Below are positions 52,162 to 61,357 of a stretch of 64,000 bases of DNA, one piece after another. Every line of letters begins with the position of its first letter. Positions within the stretch are counted from its first letter, which is position 1. Under the pieces are notes generated by a model that saw only the letters and a program-made list of their open reading frames with translations, made no database searches and was not told where the DNA came from. The position numbers were made by a program, and so were the translations under genes. Where the stretch lies: positions 1 to 64,000 of the forward strand of contig JAFXXN010000134.1 of NCBI GenBank assembly GCA_017542245.1. The letters run 5' to 3'. Origin of the DNA: Lachnospiraceae bacterium. Lineage in GTDB: Bacteria; Bacillota; Clostridia; Lachnospirales; Lachnospiraceae.

Positions 52162-53613
52162 TTGAATATAGAAGCACAAAAACATGCCCCGGTTTATGAG
52201 GCACTGGAGAAATTTCGAAAACAGAGAATTGTACCGTTTGATGTTCCGGGACATAAGCGTGGACGCGGAAATCCCGAACTGAAAGAACTGCTTGGGGAAA
52301 AATGTGTATCTCTTGATGTAAATTCCATGAAACCGCTGGATAACCTCTGTCATCCCATGTCAGTTATTAAAGAAGCTGAAGAGTTGGCGGCAGAAGCTTT
52401 TGGAGCAGATCATTCTTTCTTTATGGTAGGAGGTACAACCTCTGCAGTACAGGCTATGGTTCTTACCGCCTGTCGTGCCGGAGATAAGATAATTCTTCCA
52501 CGAAATGTACATAAGAGTGTAATAAATGCTCTGGTACTTTGCGGAGCGGTTCCTGTTTACGTAAATCCTGCGGTGGATAAGAAGCTTGGAATAGCATTGG
52601 GCATGGAACTTGAGGAGTTGGAAAAGGCCATTCATGAAAATCCGGATGCTGTTAGCGTTTTGGTAAATAATCCTACCTATTACGGGATTTGTTCCGATTT
52701 AAGAGGAATAGTCAAGCTGGCCCATGAGAACAAGATGCTCTGCCTGGTTGATGAAGCACACGGAACCCATCTCTATTTTGAGAAATCACTTCCTGTTTCG
52801 GCTATGGAGGCCGGTGCTGATATGGCATCCGTATCCATGCATAAGTCAGGAGGAAGCCTTACACAGAGTTCATTGCTTCTGGTTAATAAAACCGTGAACT
52901 GGGAGTATGTTGCTCAGATAATAAACCTTACCCAGACTACAAGCGCATCATACCTTCTTCTTTCAAGCCTTGATATTTCAAGAAGAAATCTTGCCCTTCG
53001 CGGCGAAGAATCTTTTGGGAAGGTAAAGAAAATGGCAGAATATGCCCGTGAGGAAATTAATTCTATCGGCGGATATTATGCATACGGTGCTGAGATTGTT
53101 AACGGTAAGAGCATTTATGATTTTGATGTTACAAAGCTTTCTGTTTATACAAGGGATATCGGACTTGCCGGGATTGAGGTTTATGACCTTCTCCGTGATG
53201 AGTACGATATACAGATAGAGTTTGGAGATATAGCAAATATTCTGGCATATATTTCTATAGGTGACAGGATTCAGGATATCGAGAGGCTTGTGGGAGCTCT
53301 CGCAGATATAAAACGTCTGTATTCTAAGGATCCGGCATCCCTCATGGCTGCTGAATATATTGCGCCGAAGGTATGTGTATCTCCACAAAAAGCATTTTAT
53401 TCCGATAAGGTAGCTTTCCCCTTAAAGGAAACTGCCGGAAGGATATGCAGTGAATTTGTTATGTGTTATCCTCCGGGAATTCCTATCTTGGCACCCGGAG
53501 AACTGATAACGGAAGACATTATTGAATATATTATTTATGCAAAGGAAAAGGGCTGCTCCATGCAGGGAACACAGGATCCTTATATGGAATACCTTCAGGT
53601 TCTCGAAAAGTAG
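52162..53613 (+). CDS. speA: Arginine/lysine/ornithine decarboxylase, small aminotransferase-fold type
   Basis: 483 residues from a TTG at 52162, chosen because GGGAGG sits ten bases before it; an in-frame ATG at 52138 has no such site. PLP-dependent Orn/Lys/Arg decarboxylase_1 family: PFDVPGHKRGRG near the N-terminus, LVDEAHGTHLYFE, and SVSMHKSGGSLTQSS with the PLP Lys. The C-terminal domain has CYPPGIPILAPGE. In Firmicutes this type makes agmatine from arginine for spermidine or related polyamines. First gene of the operon with speE and carboxynorspermidine dehydrogenase. Confidence 0.88.
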   Translation: MNIEAQKHAPVYEALEKFRKQRIVPFDVPGHKRGRGNPELKELLGEKCVSLDVNSMKPLDNLCHPMSVIKEAEELAAEAFGADHSFFMVGGTTSAVQAMVLTACRAGDKIILPRNVHKSVINALVLCGAVPVYVNPAVDKKLGIALGMELEELEKAIHENPDAVSVLVNNPTYYGICSDLRGIVKLAHENKMLCLVDEAHGTHLYFEKSLPVSAMEAGADMASVSMHKSGGSLTQSSLLLVNKTVNWEYVAQIINLTQTTSASYLLLSSLDISRRNLALRGEESFGKVKKMAEYAREEINSIGGYYAYGAEIVNGKSIYDFDVTKLSVYTRDIGLAGIEVYDLLRDEYDIQIEFGDIANILAYISIGDRIQDIERLVGALADIKRLYSKDPASLMAAEYIAPKVCVSPQKAFYSDKVAFPLKETAGRICSEFVMCYPPGIPILAPGELITEDIIEYIIYAKEKGCSMQGTQDPYMEYLQVLEK

Positions 53614-53628
53614 CCTCGGGGATTAGAA

Positions 53629-54483
53629 TTGGAGCTTTGGTTTTCTGAATTCCATACGGAAAAAGTAAAATTTTCGGTAAAAATTGAAAAACACCTGTTC
53701 GGCAAGCAGACCGATTTTCAGAGGATTGATGTTTTTGAATCTGAAGAATTCGGAAGATTTATAAGCTCGGACGGAAGCATAGTTTTTTCCGAAAAAGATG
53801 AGTTCACATATGATGAGATGATTGTTCATGTTCCCATGGCCGTTCATCCCCATGTGGAGAAAGTCCTGGTTATCGGTGGCGGTGACGGCGGAGTAGCCAG
53901 AGAGCTTTCTTATTATGATGAAATAAAGCAGATAGATGTTGTCGAACCGGATGAGGAGTTTATATCGGCCTGCAAGGAATTCTTTCCGGATAATGCAAGA
54001 GGTCTTCAGGACGAAAGAGTTACTGTTTTTAACCGTGACGGACTTCGTTTTTTAAGAGATAAACTGGGAATATATGACCTGATAATAAACGATGCAATAG
54101 ATCCGTTAGGACATACTGCGGGGCTTTTTACCAAAGAGTTTTACGGTAATTGTTTTAGGGCTTTAAGAGATGACGGAATTATGGTTTACCAGCACGGAAG
54201 TCCTTTCTATGATGAGGATGAGGATACCTGTAGGGCTATGCATAGAAAAGCAAGTCACAGTTTTCCGATCAGCCGTGTTTATCAGGCTCATATTCCGACC
54301 TGTGCTTCAGGTTACTGGCTGTTTGGATTTCTTTCAAAAAAGTACCATCCCTTAACAGATCTAAACGCTGACAGATGGAATGAAAGAAATATAAAAACCT
54401 GGTATTATACGACAAATCTTCATCAGGGAGCTTTCATGCTGCCTAAATATGTTGAGGATATGCTGGAAGAAGAAGAGGACTAA
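53629..54483 (+). CDS. speE: Spermidine synthase-like aminopropyltransferase
   Basis: 284 residues. N-terminal beta domain LELWFSEFHTEKVKFSVKIE, then DEFTYDEMIVHVPMA with the substrate-binding Asp/Tyr, SAM-binding VLVIGGGDGGVARELSYYD, and the catalytic Asp region LIINDAIDPLG. Transfers aminopropyl from decarboxylated SAM. The substrate-site sequence is NDAIDP rather than the common DSTDP, which may change polyamine specificity. TTG start after a GGGGA site, 15 bases after speA. No speD is nearby. Confidence 0.88.
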   Translation: MELWFSEFHTEKVKFSVKIEKHLFGKQTDFQRIDVFESEEFGRFISSDGSIVFSEKDEFTYDEMIVHVPMAVHPHVEKVLVIGGGDGGVARELSYYDEIKQIDVVEPDEEFISACKEFFPDNARGLQDERVTVFNRDGLRFLRDKLGIYDLIINDAIDPLGHTAGLFTKEFYGNCFRALRDDGIMVYQHGSPFYDEDEDTCRAMHRKASHSFPISRVYQAHIPTCASGYWLFGFLSKKYHPLTDLNADRWNERNIKTWYYTTNLHQGAFMLPKYVEDMLEEEED

Positions 54484-54496
54484 AGAAAACAATTAG

Positions 54497-54530
54497 ACTG
54501 AGGAAACGCAGAAGGCGTTTTCGAGGTGAC
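54497..54530 (+). repeat. Operon-internal hairpin repeat, copy 2
   Basis: Copy of 52087-52120: GAGGAAACGC, GAAGGCG, TTTTCGAGGTGAC. GAAACGC pairs with GCGTTTTC. It lies between speE and the dehydrogenase gene. Confidence 0.65.
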
Positions 54531-54559
54531 ATTGATAAATTATTAGACGGAGGTTTACA

Positions 54560-55819
54560 ATGAGCAGATTACTGGTTATCGGATGTGGCGGAGTGGCAAG
54601 TGTTGCCATACATAAATGCTGTCAGAACAGCAAGACTTTTACAGAGCTTTGTATAGCTAGCCGTACAAAGTCAAAATGTGATGCTTTAAAAGAGAAGCTT
54701 TCGGGGATTACCGATACTGTTATCACTACAGCTAAGGTTAATGCAGATTCAAAGGAAGAACTTGTTGCACTTATAAATGAATACAAACCTGACGCAGTTC
54801 TTAATGTTGCACTTCCTTATCAGGATCTTACCATTATGGATGCCTGTCTGGAGTGTAAAGTGGATTATATCGATACCGCAAATTATGAACCCGAGGATAC
54901 TGACGATCCTGAGTGGCGTGCGATATACGAAAAAAGATGTAAGGAAAAAGGTTTTACCGCTTACTTTGATTATTCTTGGCAGTGGGCATATCAGGAGAAA
55001 TTTAAGGAAGCAGGTATCACGGCATTGCTCGGAAGCGGTTTTGACCCGGGCGTAACGAGCGTATTTTCTGCTTATGCATTAAAGCATTACTTTGATGAGA
55101 TCGATACCATCGATATACTTGATTGTAACGGCGGGGATCACGGATATCCTTTTGCTACCAATTTCAATCCTGAGATAAATCTTCGTGAAGTTTCTGCTAA
55201 CGGTTCTTACTGGGAGAACGGACATTGGGTTGAAACAAAGCCCATGGAGATTAAGAGAGAATATAACTTTGAAGGTGTGGGAATGAAGGATATGTATCTT
55301 CTGCATCATGAGGAGATTGAATCACTTGCCAAAAATATTCCCGGAGTTAAAAGAATACGTTTCTTCATGACATTCGGACAAAGCTATCTTACTCATATGA
55401 AATGTCTGGAGAATGTTGGAATGCTCTCAACATCTCCTATAAATTTCGAAGGTAAAGAGATTGTTCCCATCCAGTTCTTAAAAGCACTTCTTCCGGATCC
55501 GGCTTCATTAGGTCCGAGAACAGTTGGAAAGACAAATATCGGATGTATTTTTACAGGACGTAAGGATGGTAAGGAGAAGAAAATATATATTTATAATGTC
55601 TGCGATCATCAGGAATGTTACAGAGAAGTAGGTTCACAGGCTATTTCTTATACTACCGGTGTTCCCGCTATGATAGGTACAGCACTTGTTATCTCAAAGA
55701 AATGGGATAGGGACGGTGTATTTACTGTAGAGGAATTTGATCCGGATCCGTTTATGGAAATGTTAAATGAATACGGACTTCCCTGGGTAGTTGATGAAAA
55801 TCCTGTTCTTGTTGAATAA
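54560..55819 (+). CDS. Carboxynorspermidine/carboxyspermidine dehydrogenase
   Basis: 419 residues, saccharopine-dehydrogenase family. NADPH site VIGCGGVASVAIHKCC at 5-20; VLNVALPYQDLTIMDACLEC and DYIDTANYEPEDTDDPEWRA, GSGFDPGVTSVFSAYALKHY, DCNGGDHGYPFATNFNPEIN, all typical. Condenses putrescine (or diaminopropane) with aspartate semialdehyde to give carboxyspermidine, a route used widely by gut bacteria. The partner decarboxylase nspC usually follows, but here the next gene is an unrelated deacetylase. GGAGG precedes the ATG. Confidence 0.9.
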   Translation: MSRLLVIGCGGVASVAIHKCCQNSKTFTELCIASRTKSKCDALKEKLSGITDTVITTAKVNADSKEELVALINEYKPDAVLNVALPYQDLTIMDACLECKVDYIDTANYEPEDTDDPEWRAIYEKRCKEKGFTAYFDYSWQWAYQEKFKEAGITALLGSGFDPGVTSVFSAYALKHYFDEIDTIDILDCNGGDHGYPFATNFNPEINLREVSANGSYWENGHWVETKPMEIKREYNFEGVGMKDMYLLHHEEIESLAKNIPGVKRIRFFMTFGQSYLTHMKCLENVGMLSTSPINFEGKEIVPIQFLKALLPDPASLGPRTVGKTNIGCIFTGRKDGKEKKIYIYNVCDHQECYREVGSQAISYTTGVPAMIGTALVISKKWDRDGVFTVEEFDPDPFMEMLNEYGLPWVVDENPVLVE

Positions 55820-55908
55820 ATTGTTTTTTAGTAGACAGGTTTTATTGAAAATTCTGTGAGAAAATATACATCATAAAAAATGATACATATGCGGAGGATT
55901 ATATTTAT

Positions 55909-57240
55909 ATGATAAAGGCAAAAAGTATCAGGGGATTACTTTTAAAAGGCATAACGGTTACGGTATTGGCAGGTGCTTTGACTGTGAACGATCCGATAAT
56001 TAATGTTAAAGATACGACTTTTGTATCAGCGGCACAGTCTGTAGAATCATATCGTGAAAAAATCCTGAAAAATCTTTCAAAAGTCTATAAGTATTATCTG
56101 AAGTCGCATTACTCTGATGACGAATATCTGGAATTAACCGTTCAGTATGAGAACGGAATTGATGCCATAAATTTTGCAGACTCTAAGTCGGAGATAAAAA
56201 GTATTTATGCAGAATATAAGGAAATTCTCCGTTCCATTAGACCGTCAGTACTTATAAGTTATCAGGAAAAGCAGGTAGGTTATCTGGTGGATGCTTATGA
56301 TAAGCTTGTTTCCAAAAATAAGTATTCTGAAGAAGATTTTTCGGAACTGGAAAACATTAAAAATGAAGGAATAGAATCCATTTATAACACCAGAACAAAA
56401 ACAAAAGCCAAAAAAGCAAGGAAAAATGCCATAGAAGAACTTGAAGCAATTCAGGCTCTTCCGGAAGAAAAACCGGATGTTATAGAAAAACTTGAAGCTA
56501 TCCGCCAAAATTTGATTGACAAAACGGATTATTATGATTCCCTCGACAACTCGACAAACGGAACCTGGTGCTTCCAGCGAAAGACCGATCATTCGCCGTC
56601 CGGGACCTATGAATATTTTAAGATAACGGATTATAACGGTTTTTATTTGAATACGAATGTAACAGATGATGATAAGGTCATCTATCTGACATTCGACTGT
56701 GGCTATCCTTCCAATCTTACGCAAAAGATTCTTGATACTCTTGCAAAACATAATGCTAAAGCAAGCTTCTTTGTTACAAAGATGTATCTTGAGGAGTGTA
56801 CGGATTACGCAATACGTATGAAAGAAGAAGGTCATGCAGTATGTAATCATACCGTGACGCATACCGATCTTACAAATAAGTCTGTCGAAAAAATAGCTTC
56901 GGAGATAATTGATGTAGCTGAATATTTCTATGAAAAAACCGGTTATGAATTCGATCCTTATTTCAGAACTCCTACCGGTGCTTATACAAAAAGGCTTATG
57001 ACTATCATAAAAGATGCCGGATATAAAACAGTATTTTGGAGTATCGCTTACGGTGATTATGATGAGCATAACCAGCCTGCTCCCGGATATGTTACCAATC
57101 ATTTTAAAACATATCATCATAACGGAGCAGTAGCCCTTATGCATAACGATTCCACTTCAAATGCCAACGAACTGGATGCGGTTCTTACCCTTCTTGAAGA
57201 AGCAGGATACCGCTTTGGTGCTTTAAGTGAAATAGAATGA
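55909..57240 (+). CDS. Secreted polysaccharide deacetylase (PdaA-like)
   Basis: 443 residues. N-terminal signal/anchor GLLLKGITVTVLAGALTV, a Lys/Tyr-rich helical region (about 40-210), then a NodB domain: GTWCFQRK, YLTFDCGYPSN (Asp of the metal triad), NHTVTHTDL (H-x3-H), RTPTGAYTKRLMTIIKDAGY and ALMHNDSTSN. The GTWCF start and TFDCGY motif match PdaA/delta-lactam-type de-N-acetylases of peptidoglycan, which act in spore cortex or wall modification. GCGGAGGATTA precedes the ATG. Ends one base before the convergent nnr gene. Confidence 0.85.
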   Translation: MIKAKSIRGLLLKGITVTVLAGALTVNDPIINVKDTTFVSAAQSVESYREKILKNLSKVYKYYLKSHYSDDEYLELTVQYENGIDAINFADSKSEIKSIYAEYKEILRSIRPSVLISYQEKQVGYLVDAYDKLVSKNKYSEEDFSELENIKNEGIESIYNTRTKTKAKKARKNAIEELEAIQALPEEKPDVIEKLEAIRQNLIDKTDYYDSLDNSTNGTWCFQRKTDHSPSGTYEYFKITDYNGFYLNTNVTDDDKVIYLTFDCGYPSNLTQKILDTLAKHNAKASFFVTKMYLEECTDYAIRMKEEGHAVCNHTVTHTDLTNKSVEKIASEIIDVAEYFYEKTGYEFDPYFRTPTGAYTKRLMTIIKDAGYKTVFWSIAYGDYDEHNQPAPGYVTNHFKTYHHNGAVALMHNDSTSNANELDAVLTLLEEAGYRFGALSEIE

Positions 57241-58752
57241 TCATAAAAGTCCGGTGATCACTTCCGGTATACAGGAAACAGTATCGCTTGCGATCATGCT
57301 GACAGGGTTCGTTTTTTTCTCAGCCGTTTCTCCTGCTTTGCCGTTAATATATGCTCCGGCTGTTACAGCCATTAAAGGATCATTTATATAGGCACAGACT
57401 GCAGACAGAATTCCGGAAAGAACATCTCCGCTGCCGGCAGTTGCCATACCCGGACATCCGGCGTCAACGATAAAGGTACGTTCTCCATCGGTTATTATAG
57501 TTGATGTGCCTTTTAAGAGGAGTATCACTCCAGTGTCTTTCGCGTAGTTTTCTGCGGATATAATGGGTGATGTTTGGATTTCCTCCATGGGAAGTCCGCT
57601 TAATCTTGAAAATTCTTTTAGGTGCGGTGTTAATATCACCGTACCTTTTGCTTTTCTTATAAGATCTCTGTCAAGTCTGCTAAGTACCGTAAGTCCGTCA
57701 GCGTCTATAATCAGTTTTCCCGGATAGTTTTTTAGAAGAAATCCGACAGCTTTTTCTGTTTCTTCAGAAATACCGATTCCCATTCCTATAGCAACTGTTT
57801 TTACATTTCCGATAAGATCTTTAATCTCTTCTTTATTAAAAACCAAGGCTCCGGCTGAATCCGAAAGAGGGAATACAGTGCTTTCCAAAATATGAGGATT
57901 TACATCATGAATAAGAGATGCGGGAAGCCCTACCTTTACTACTCCGGCACCGCTCCTCATAGCGGCGTTTGCCAAATATGCAAGCCGGATAGCACCGCTG
58001 TATTTTTCTGAACCTCCGATTATCGCAGTATATCCGTAAGTTCCTTTATGTGAGAAATTAAGCCTTTTGGAAAAGCAGTCTTTTATATCTTCTTTTTCTG
58101 CAAGATAAAAAGGTCTGTCAACAGGTTTTATCCCAATATCGCAATTAATCTTTTGCTTCATGACATCCTTTGCCATATTTAAGAAATGCCCGGGTTTGAA
58201 GCTGCCTATAGAAACGGTAATATCGGATATAACAAACCCATTATCGTCTTTATTTGTTATAAATCCTCCGGGTAAACCCGAATCCCCGTTTATACCGCTG
58301 TTGATATCGACTGCGACAACAAATGCGCCGCTTCTGTTTATTTCTTTTATAAGATCTCTTGCTTTTCCTTTAACTTCTCCTTTAAATCCTGTTCCCAAAA
58401 TACAGTCAACTATAGTACCGAACCCGGATAATTCTTCTCCATTCCAAACCCTTGTTTTTACGTTGGAATTTTTAAGGAAATCGTAATAGTATTTTCCGTC
58501 AGCCGAGAATCGTTCTTCCGATAAAAAAACCGTGCAGTCAAGTCCGGCTTTAGTTAGAAAATCTGCTATAACATATCCGTCTCCTGCATTATTACCGGTA
58601 CCGCAGATAACGGCTACAGGAGATTTCCATTCCTTTACACTTTCAAATACTGCTTTCCCGGCTTTAAACATCAGTTCTCTTCCGGGAATACCGCTTTCTA
58701 TTGTATTTGCATCACTTTTTCTCATGTTCTCAACCGAAAGGATCTCTATCAT
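57241..58752 (-). CDS. nnr: Bifunctional NAD(P)HX epimerase/dehydratase
   Basis: 503 residues. N-terminal epimerase (YjeF_N, about 1-210) with ICGTGNNAGDGYVIAD and VDCILGTGFKGEVKG. C-terminal ADP/ATP-dependent dehydratase (about 225-500) with NAAMRSGAGVVKVGLP, ILTPHLKEFSRL and GCPGMATAGSGDVLSGILSA. Repairs hydrated NADH/NADPH. GGGAG before ATG 58752 is preferred over 58767. The stop codon directly abuts that of the convergent deacetylase gene (57240/57241), leaving no terminator between them. Confidence 0.95.
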   Translation of the reverse strand: MIEILSVENMRKSDANTIESGIPGRELMFKAGKAVFESVKEWKSPVAVICGTGNNAGDGYVIADFLTKAGLDCTVFLSEERFSADGKYYYDFLKNSNVKTRVWNGEELSGFGTIVDCILGTGFKGEVKGKARDLIKEINRSGAFVVAVDINSGINGDSGLPGGFITNKDDNGFVISDITVSIGSFKPGHFLNMAKDVMKQKINCDIGIKPVDRPFYLAEKEDIKDCFSKRLNFSHKGTYGYTAIIGGSEKYSGAIRLAYLANAAMRSGAGVVKVGLPASLIHDVNPHILESTVFPLSDSAGALVFNKEEIKDLIGNVKTVAIGMGIGISEETEKAVGFLLKNYPGKLIIDADGLTVLSRLDRDLIRKAKGTVILTPHLKEFSRLSGLPMEEIQTSPIISAENYAKDTGVILLLKGTSTIITDGERTFIVDAGCPGMATAGSGDVLSGILSAVCAYINDPLMAVTAGAYINGKAGETAEKKTNPVSMIASDTVSCIPEVITGLL

Positions 58753-58783
58753 GTTATTTTCTCCCAAACTTACAATAATAAAC

Positions 58784-58812
58784 TTGACTAAATATTGAAA
58801 TTATGATAATAT
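58784..58812 (+). promoter_or_regulatory. tRNA-Arg promoter
   Basis: TTGACT (58784-58789), 17-base spacer, TAATAT (58807-58812). Confidence 0.75.
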
Positions 58813-58843
58813 ACATTTTGTTTTTAGAGGTTTAAAAACGTGT

Positions 58844-58917
58844 GTCCGCGTAGCTCAGCAGGATAGAGCGACCGCCTCCTAAGCGGTAGGTCGTGCGTTC
58901 GAATCGCATCGTGGACG
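58844..58917 (+). tRNA. tRNA-Arg(CCT)
   Basis: Acceptor GTCCGCG/CGTGGAC, D-arm GCTC/GAGC, anticodon arm ACCGC-CTCCTAA-GCGGT with CCT and U33, T-loop TTCGAAT, discriminator G. Canonical, in contrast to the array at 20.5-22.2 kb. Confidence 0.95.
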
Positions 58918-58922
58918 GAGAG

Positions 58923-58948
58923 AGGAGTCTTTCGAGACTCCTTTTTTT
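58923..58948 (+). terminator. tRNA-Arg terminator
   Basis: AGGAGTCT (58923-58930) pairs with AGACTCCT (58935-58942), followed by a T-run. From here to 59165 I see no supported gene. Confidence 0.88.
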
Positions 58949-59165
58949 ATTTGTTTTCTAAACATCTTTTGTCAGTTAATGAATAATGTGCTTTCATGGT
59001 AGTAAGCATTTTTTTCTTAGCTGTTTCTATAATACAGCTTAATAATAGCTTTAAAGCTGAAAGTTGTAAAGGGAAATCTTTAACAGGGAGAAGTGGTAGC
59101 GATTTTCAAGATATAGAAGAATCTCATTATCGAGTCCTAAATGAGGATTCAATTATCAATAAAAC

Positions 59166-59194
59166 TTGCAATCATAACCCTAGCATGGTATATT
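59166..59194 (+). promoter_or_regulatory. Promoter of the O-antigen-ligase-like gene
   Basis: TTGCAA (59166-59171), 17-base spacer, TATATT (59189-59194), 22 bases before the ATG. Confidence 0.65.
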
Positions 59195-59216
59195 ACGAAT
59201 ATGGGAGTAACGGATT

Positions 59217-61136
59217 ATGGGCGGAAAAAGAAACAGAAAAATAGGATATAGACAGATTTTTCTTATAATATGTACTGCTTTTTGGGTTTTTTACCCGTTT
59301 ATAGCAAGGGTTTTGGTAAATAAAGTATCTGAGACGGAACAACAGTTTTTTTCCACTTCAGAAGGATATGTCATAGATATTCTTTTATATTGTAAAGAAT
59401 TGGCACTGATAGGATTTATAATATTTGCTTTTGTATATTTTCTGGGAGAGAGAATATTTCCCGATCATCCGATAAAAATTGATCCCAACAGACTTAAACG
59501 CTTAAAATACCCTTTTATTTTTATTGGCGGATATGCTTTGTTTTCAATACTATCCTTTATTTTTTCCGATTACAAAGACACCGCACTTTTCGGAGTAAAT
59601 TCCGAATATGAAGGTTTTCTCGTCATCCTGGGATATGTCGGTTTATTCCTTTTTGCTCTCTTTTTCATGAAAAAGGAACCCAATGAGGATATCGGATTAA
59701 GAGCAACAGATATATTAAAATACGGGATCATAATATTATGTTTAATTATCGGGATCCTTTCTATTATTGAAGTATTCTGGAAACCGATCCTTGAATTTGA
59801 ATTCATGCAGGATCTTATTTCTTCCGAAAAGACACGGGAAATAGCACATTCTTTAAAAAACGAGAACTTTATCGGACAGATCAGCCTTACTTTTAACAAC
59901 CCAGGATTCTTAGGCGGTTTTTGTGCATTATTTATTCCTGTGAACTTTTCAATATCTCTTGAAGCTAAAAAGATATGGCGCATACTTGCTGTTATAGGGA
60001 CCGGGATGATGGGACTTTCTATATTCTGGTCGAGTTCAAATGTCGCCATCATATCTTTGGCAATAAGCATGCCGGTTCTTATTTTATGTGTAATAAAGAA
60101 AGAAAGGAAAAATAAGAAACCCGATTTTAAGTCATTACTAAAATCATTTTCTGTAACACTTGGCATAGCAGTATTTTTAATAGTCTTATCAAAAGTTCTT
60201 CCCACTTATTCTTCAAGAGTACGTCCTGAAGGAGGAAGCAGTACGTCTGTTTCAGGTCAGGAAGTATTCAGGCTAAAAAAAGCCGAGATAAAAAACGGAG
60301 AATTATATTTATATTCCGAGAACGATACACTTTTATGTGTAAGTGTAGACCAGGATCTGCTTCATAAATGTTATCTTGATGATGTAGAAAATAATTTTTC
60401 GGAATGCCTTGTTTTTTCTGATGGGAAAAACGAGATACAGGAAAGAACCCCGGCAGTTGTAAAGGCTACAAACATCCGAGAAGCGGTTAACGGATTTAAA
60501 TTTACGGATGAACGATACAGCGCAATAACCATAGCCACTGACAATCTTCTCCTGATCATGGATCTGGGATATACCGGAACCGTCGAATTTGCAATCACGG
60601 AAAAAGGAATAAAAGCTTTCGGACAGAAAAGTAATTTACTGGATGAAATTCCACAGCCTGCAGTAACAGGACTTGAAAGTTTTTATAAATTTGGAACCGG
60701 CAGAGGATATATCTGGGTGCAGAGTCTGCCGGTACTAAAGGATTCCCTGCTTATCGGCGGCGGAAACGGAACATTTGCATTCCGTTTCAGACAGAACGAA
60801 ATGGTAGGTCTCCTTAATACTCACGGAAGTTTTAAGTATGTAGTAGACAGACCTCATAACTGGTACCTTCAGATAGCCTGTTCCGATGGAGTTCCGGCTC
60901 TTATATTTGTTCTCGCACTGTTTATCTGGTATCTGATTCGTTTTATCAAACGACTGGGATTTAGAAATAAAAATGATATAGAAAAAACAAAAACCATAAT
61001 ATCAATTGAACACTTTGAAATAGGTTTATTTGCCGGGCTGATTGGATTTATGCTTTGTGGCTTTATAAATGACAGCTGCATAACAGTAAACCCGTGGTTC
61101 TGGATTCTTCTTGGAACAGCTGTAGCATTTTTTTAA
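59217..61136 (+). CDS. O-antigen ligase-like polytopic membrane protein
   Basis: 639 residues. About ten membrane helices (residues 12-30, 50-70, 95-115, 130-150, 168-190, 230-250, 255-290, 320-340, then 560-580 and 605-635). A soluble domain of about 200 residues (350-550) is inserted before the last helices. RPHNWYLQIACSDGVPALIF has the conserved His of the WaaL/Wzy-type ligases and polymerases. They join or polymerise undecaprenyl-linked glycans at the outer face of the membrane. In a Gram-positive this suggests transfer of a polysaccharide to protein, lipid or wall. Acceptor unknown. GGGAGTAACGG precedes the ATG. Confidence 0.75.
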   Translation: MGGKRNRKIGYRQIFLIICTAFWVFYPFIARVLVNKVSETEQQFFSTSEGYVIDILLYCKELALIGFIIFAFVYFLGERIFPDHPIKIDPNRLKRLKYPFIFIGGYALFSILSFIFSDYKDTALFGVNSEYEGFLVILGYVGLFLFALFFMKKEPNEDIGLRATDILKYGIIILCLIIGILSIIEVFWKPILEFEFMQDLISSEKTREIAHSLKNENFIGQISLTFNNPGFLGGFCALFIPVNFSISLEAKKIWRILAVIGTGMMGLSIFWSSSNVAIISLAISMPVLILCVIKKERKNKKPDFKSLLKSFSVTLGIAVFLIVLSKVLPTYSSRVRPEGGSSTSVSGQEVFRLKKAEIKNGELYLYSENDTLLCVSVDQDLLHKCYLDDVENNFSECLVFSDGKNEIQERTPAVVKATNIREAVNGFKFTDERYSAITIATDNLLLIMDLGYTGTVEFAITEKGIKAFGQKSNLLDEIPQPAVTGLESFYKFGTGRGYIWVQSLPVLKDSLLIGGGNGTFAFRFRQNEMVGLLNTHGSFKYVVDRPHNWYLQIACSDGVPALIFVLALFIWYLIRFIKRLGFRNKNDIEKTKTIISIEHFEIGLFAGLIGFMLCGFINDSCITVNPWFWILLGTAVAFF

Positions 61137-61209
61137 ACTCACCCCTTGTTATCAGTCAGGATTATAACTGGCATACCTAATCAAAATAAAAAAGGGAAGC
61201 CATAATGGT

Positions 61210-61323
61210 CAATATCATTTAGTTAAGTTTCATATGTCATCCTGCGCATCAGCGAAGGATCTTATCACAAAAGGCTTAAAGATTCTTCGCTTCGCTCAGA
61301 ATAACATTAACTTAATGACATTG
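61210..61323. mobile_element. MITE-like element with complete inverted ends
   Basis: CAATATCATTTAGTTAA (61210-61226) and TTAACTTAATGACATTG (61307-61323) match at 15 of 17 positions in inverted orientation. The interior (GCGCATCAGCGAAGGATC; GATTCTTCGCTTCGCTC) differs from the other copies, so different cores share the same ends. Confidence 0.75.
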
Positions 61324-61357
61324 GGACCGTTATGCTGCAATATTTGGTCTCAGTTTT

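Noticed and set aside
58996..59244. 82-codon frame before the O-antigen-ligase-like gene
   Set aside because: No Shine-Dalgarno, overlaps the promoter and start of the real gene, and its composition looks random apart from one hydrophobic stretch.
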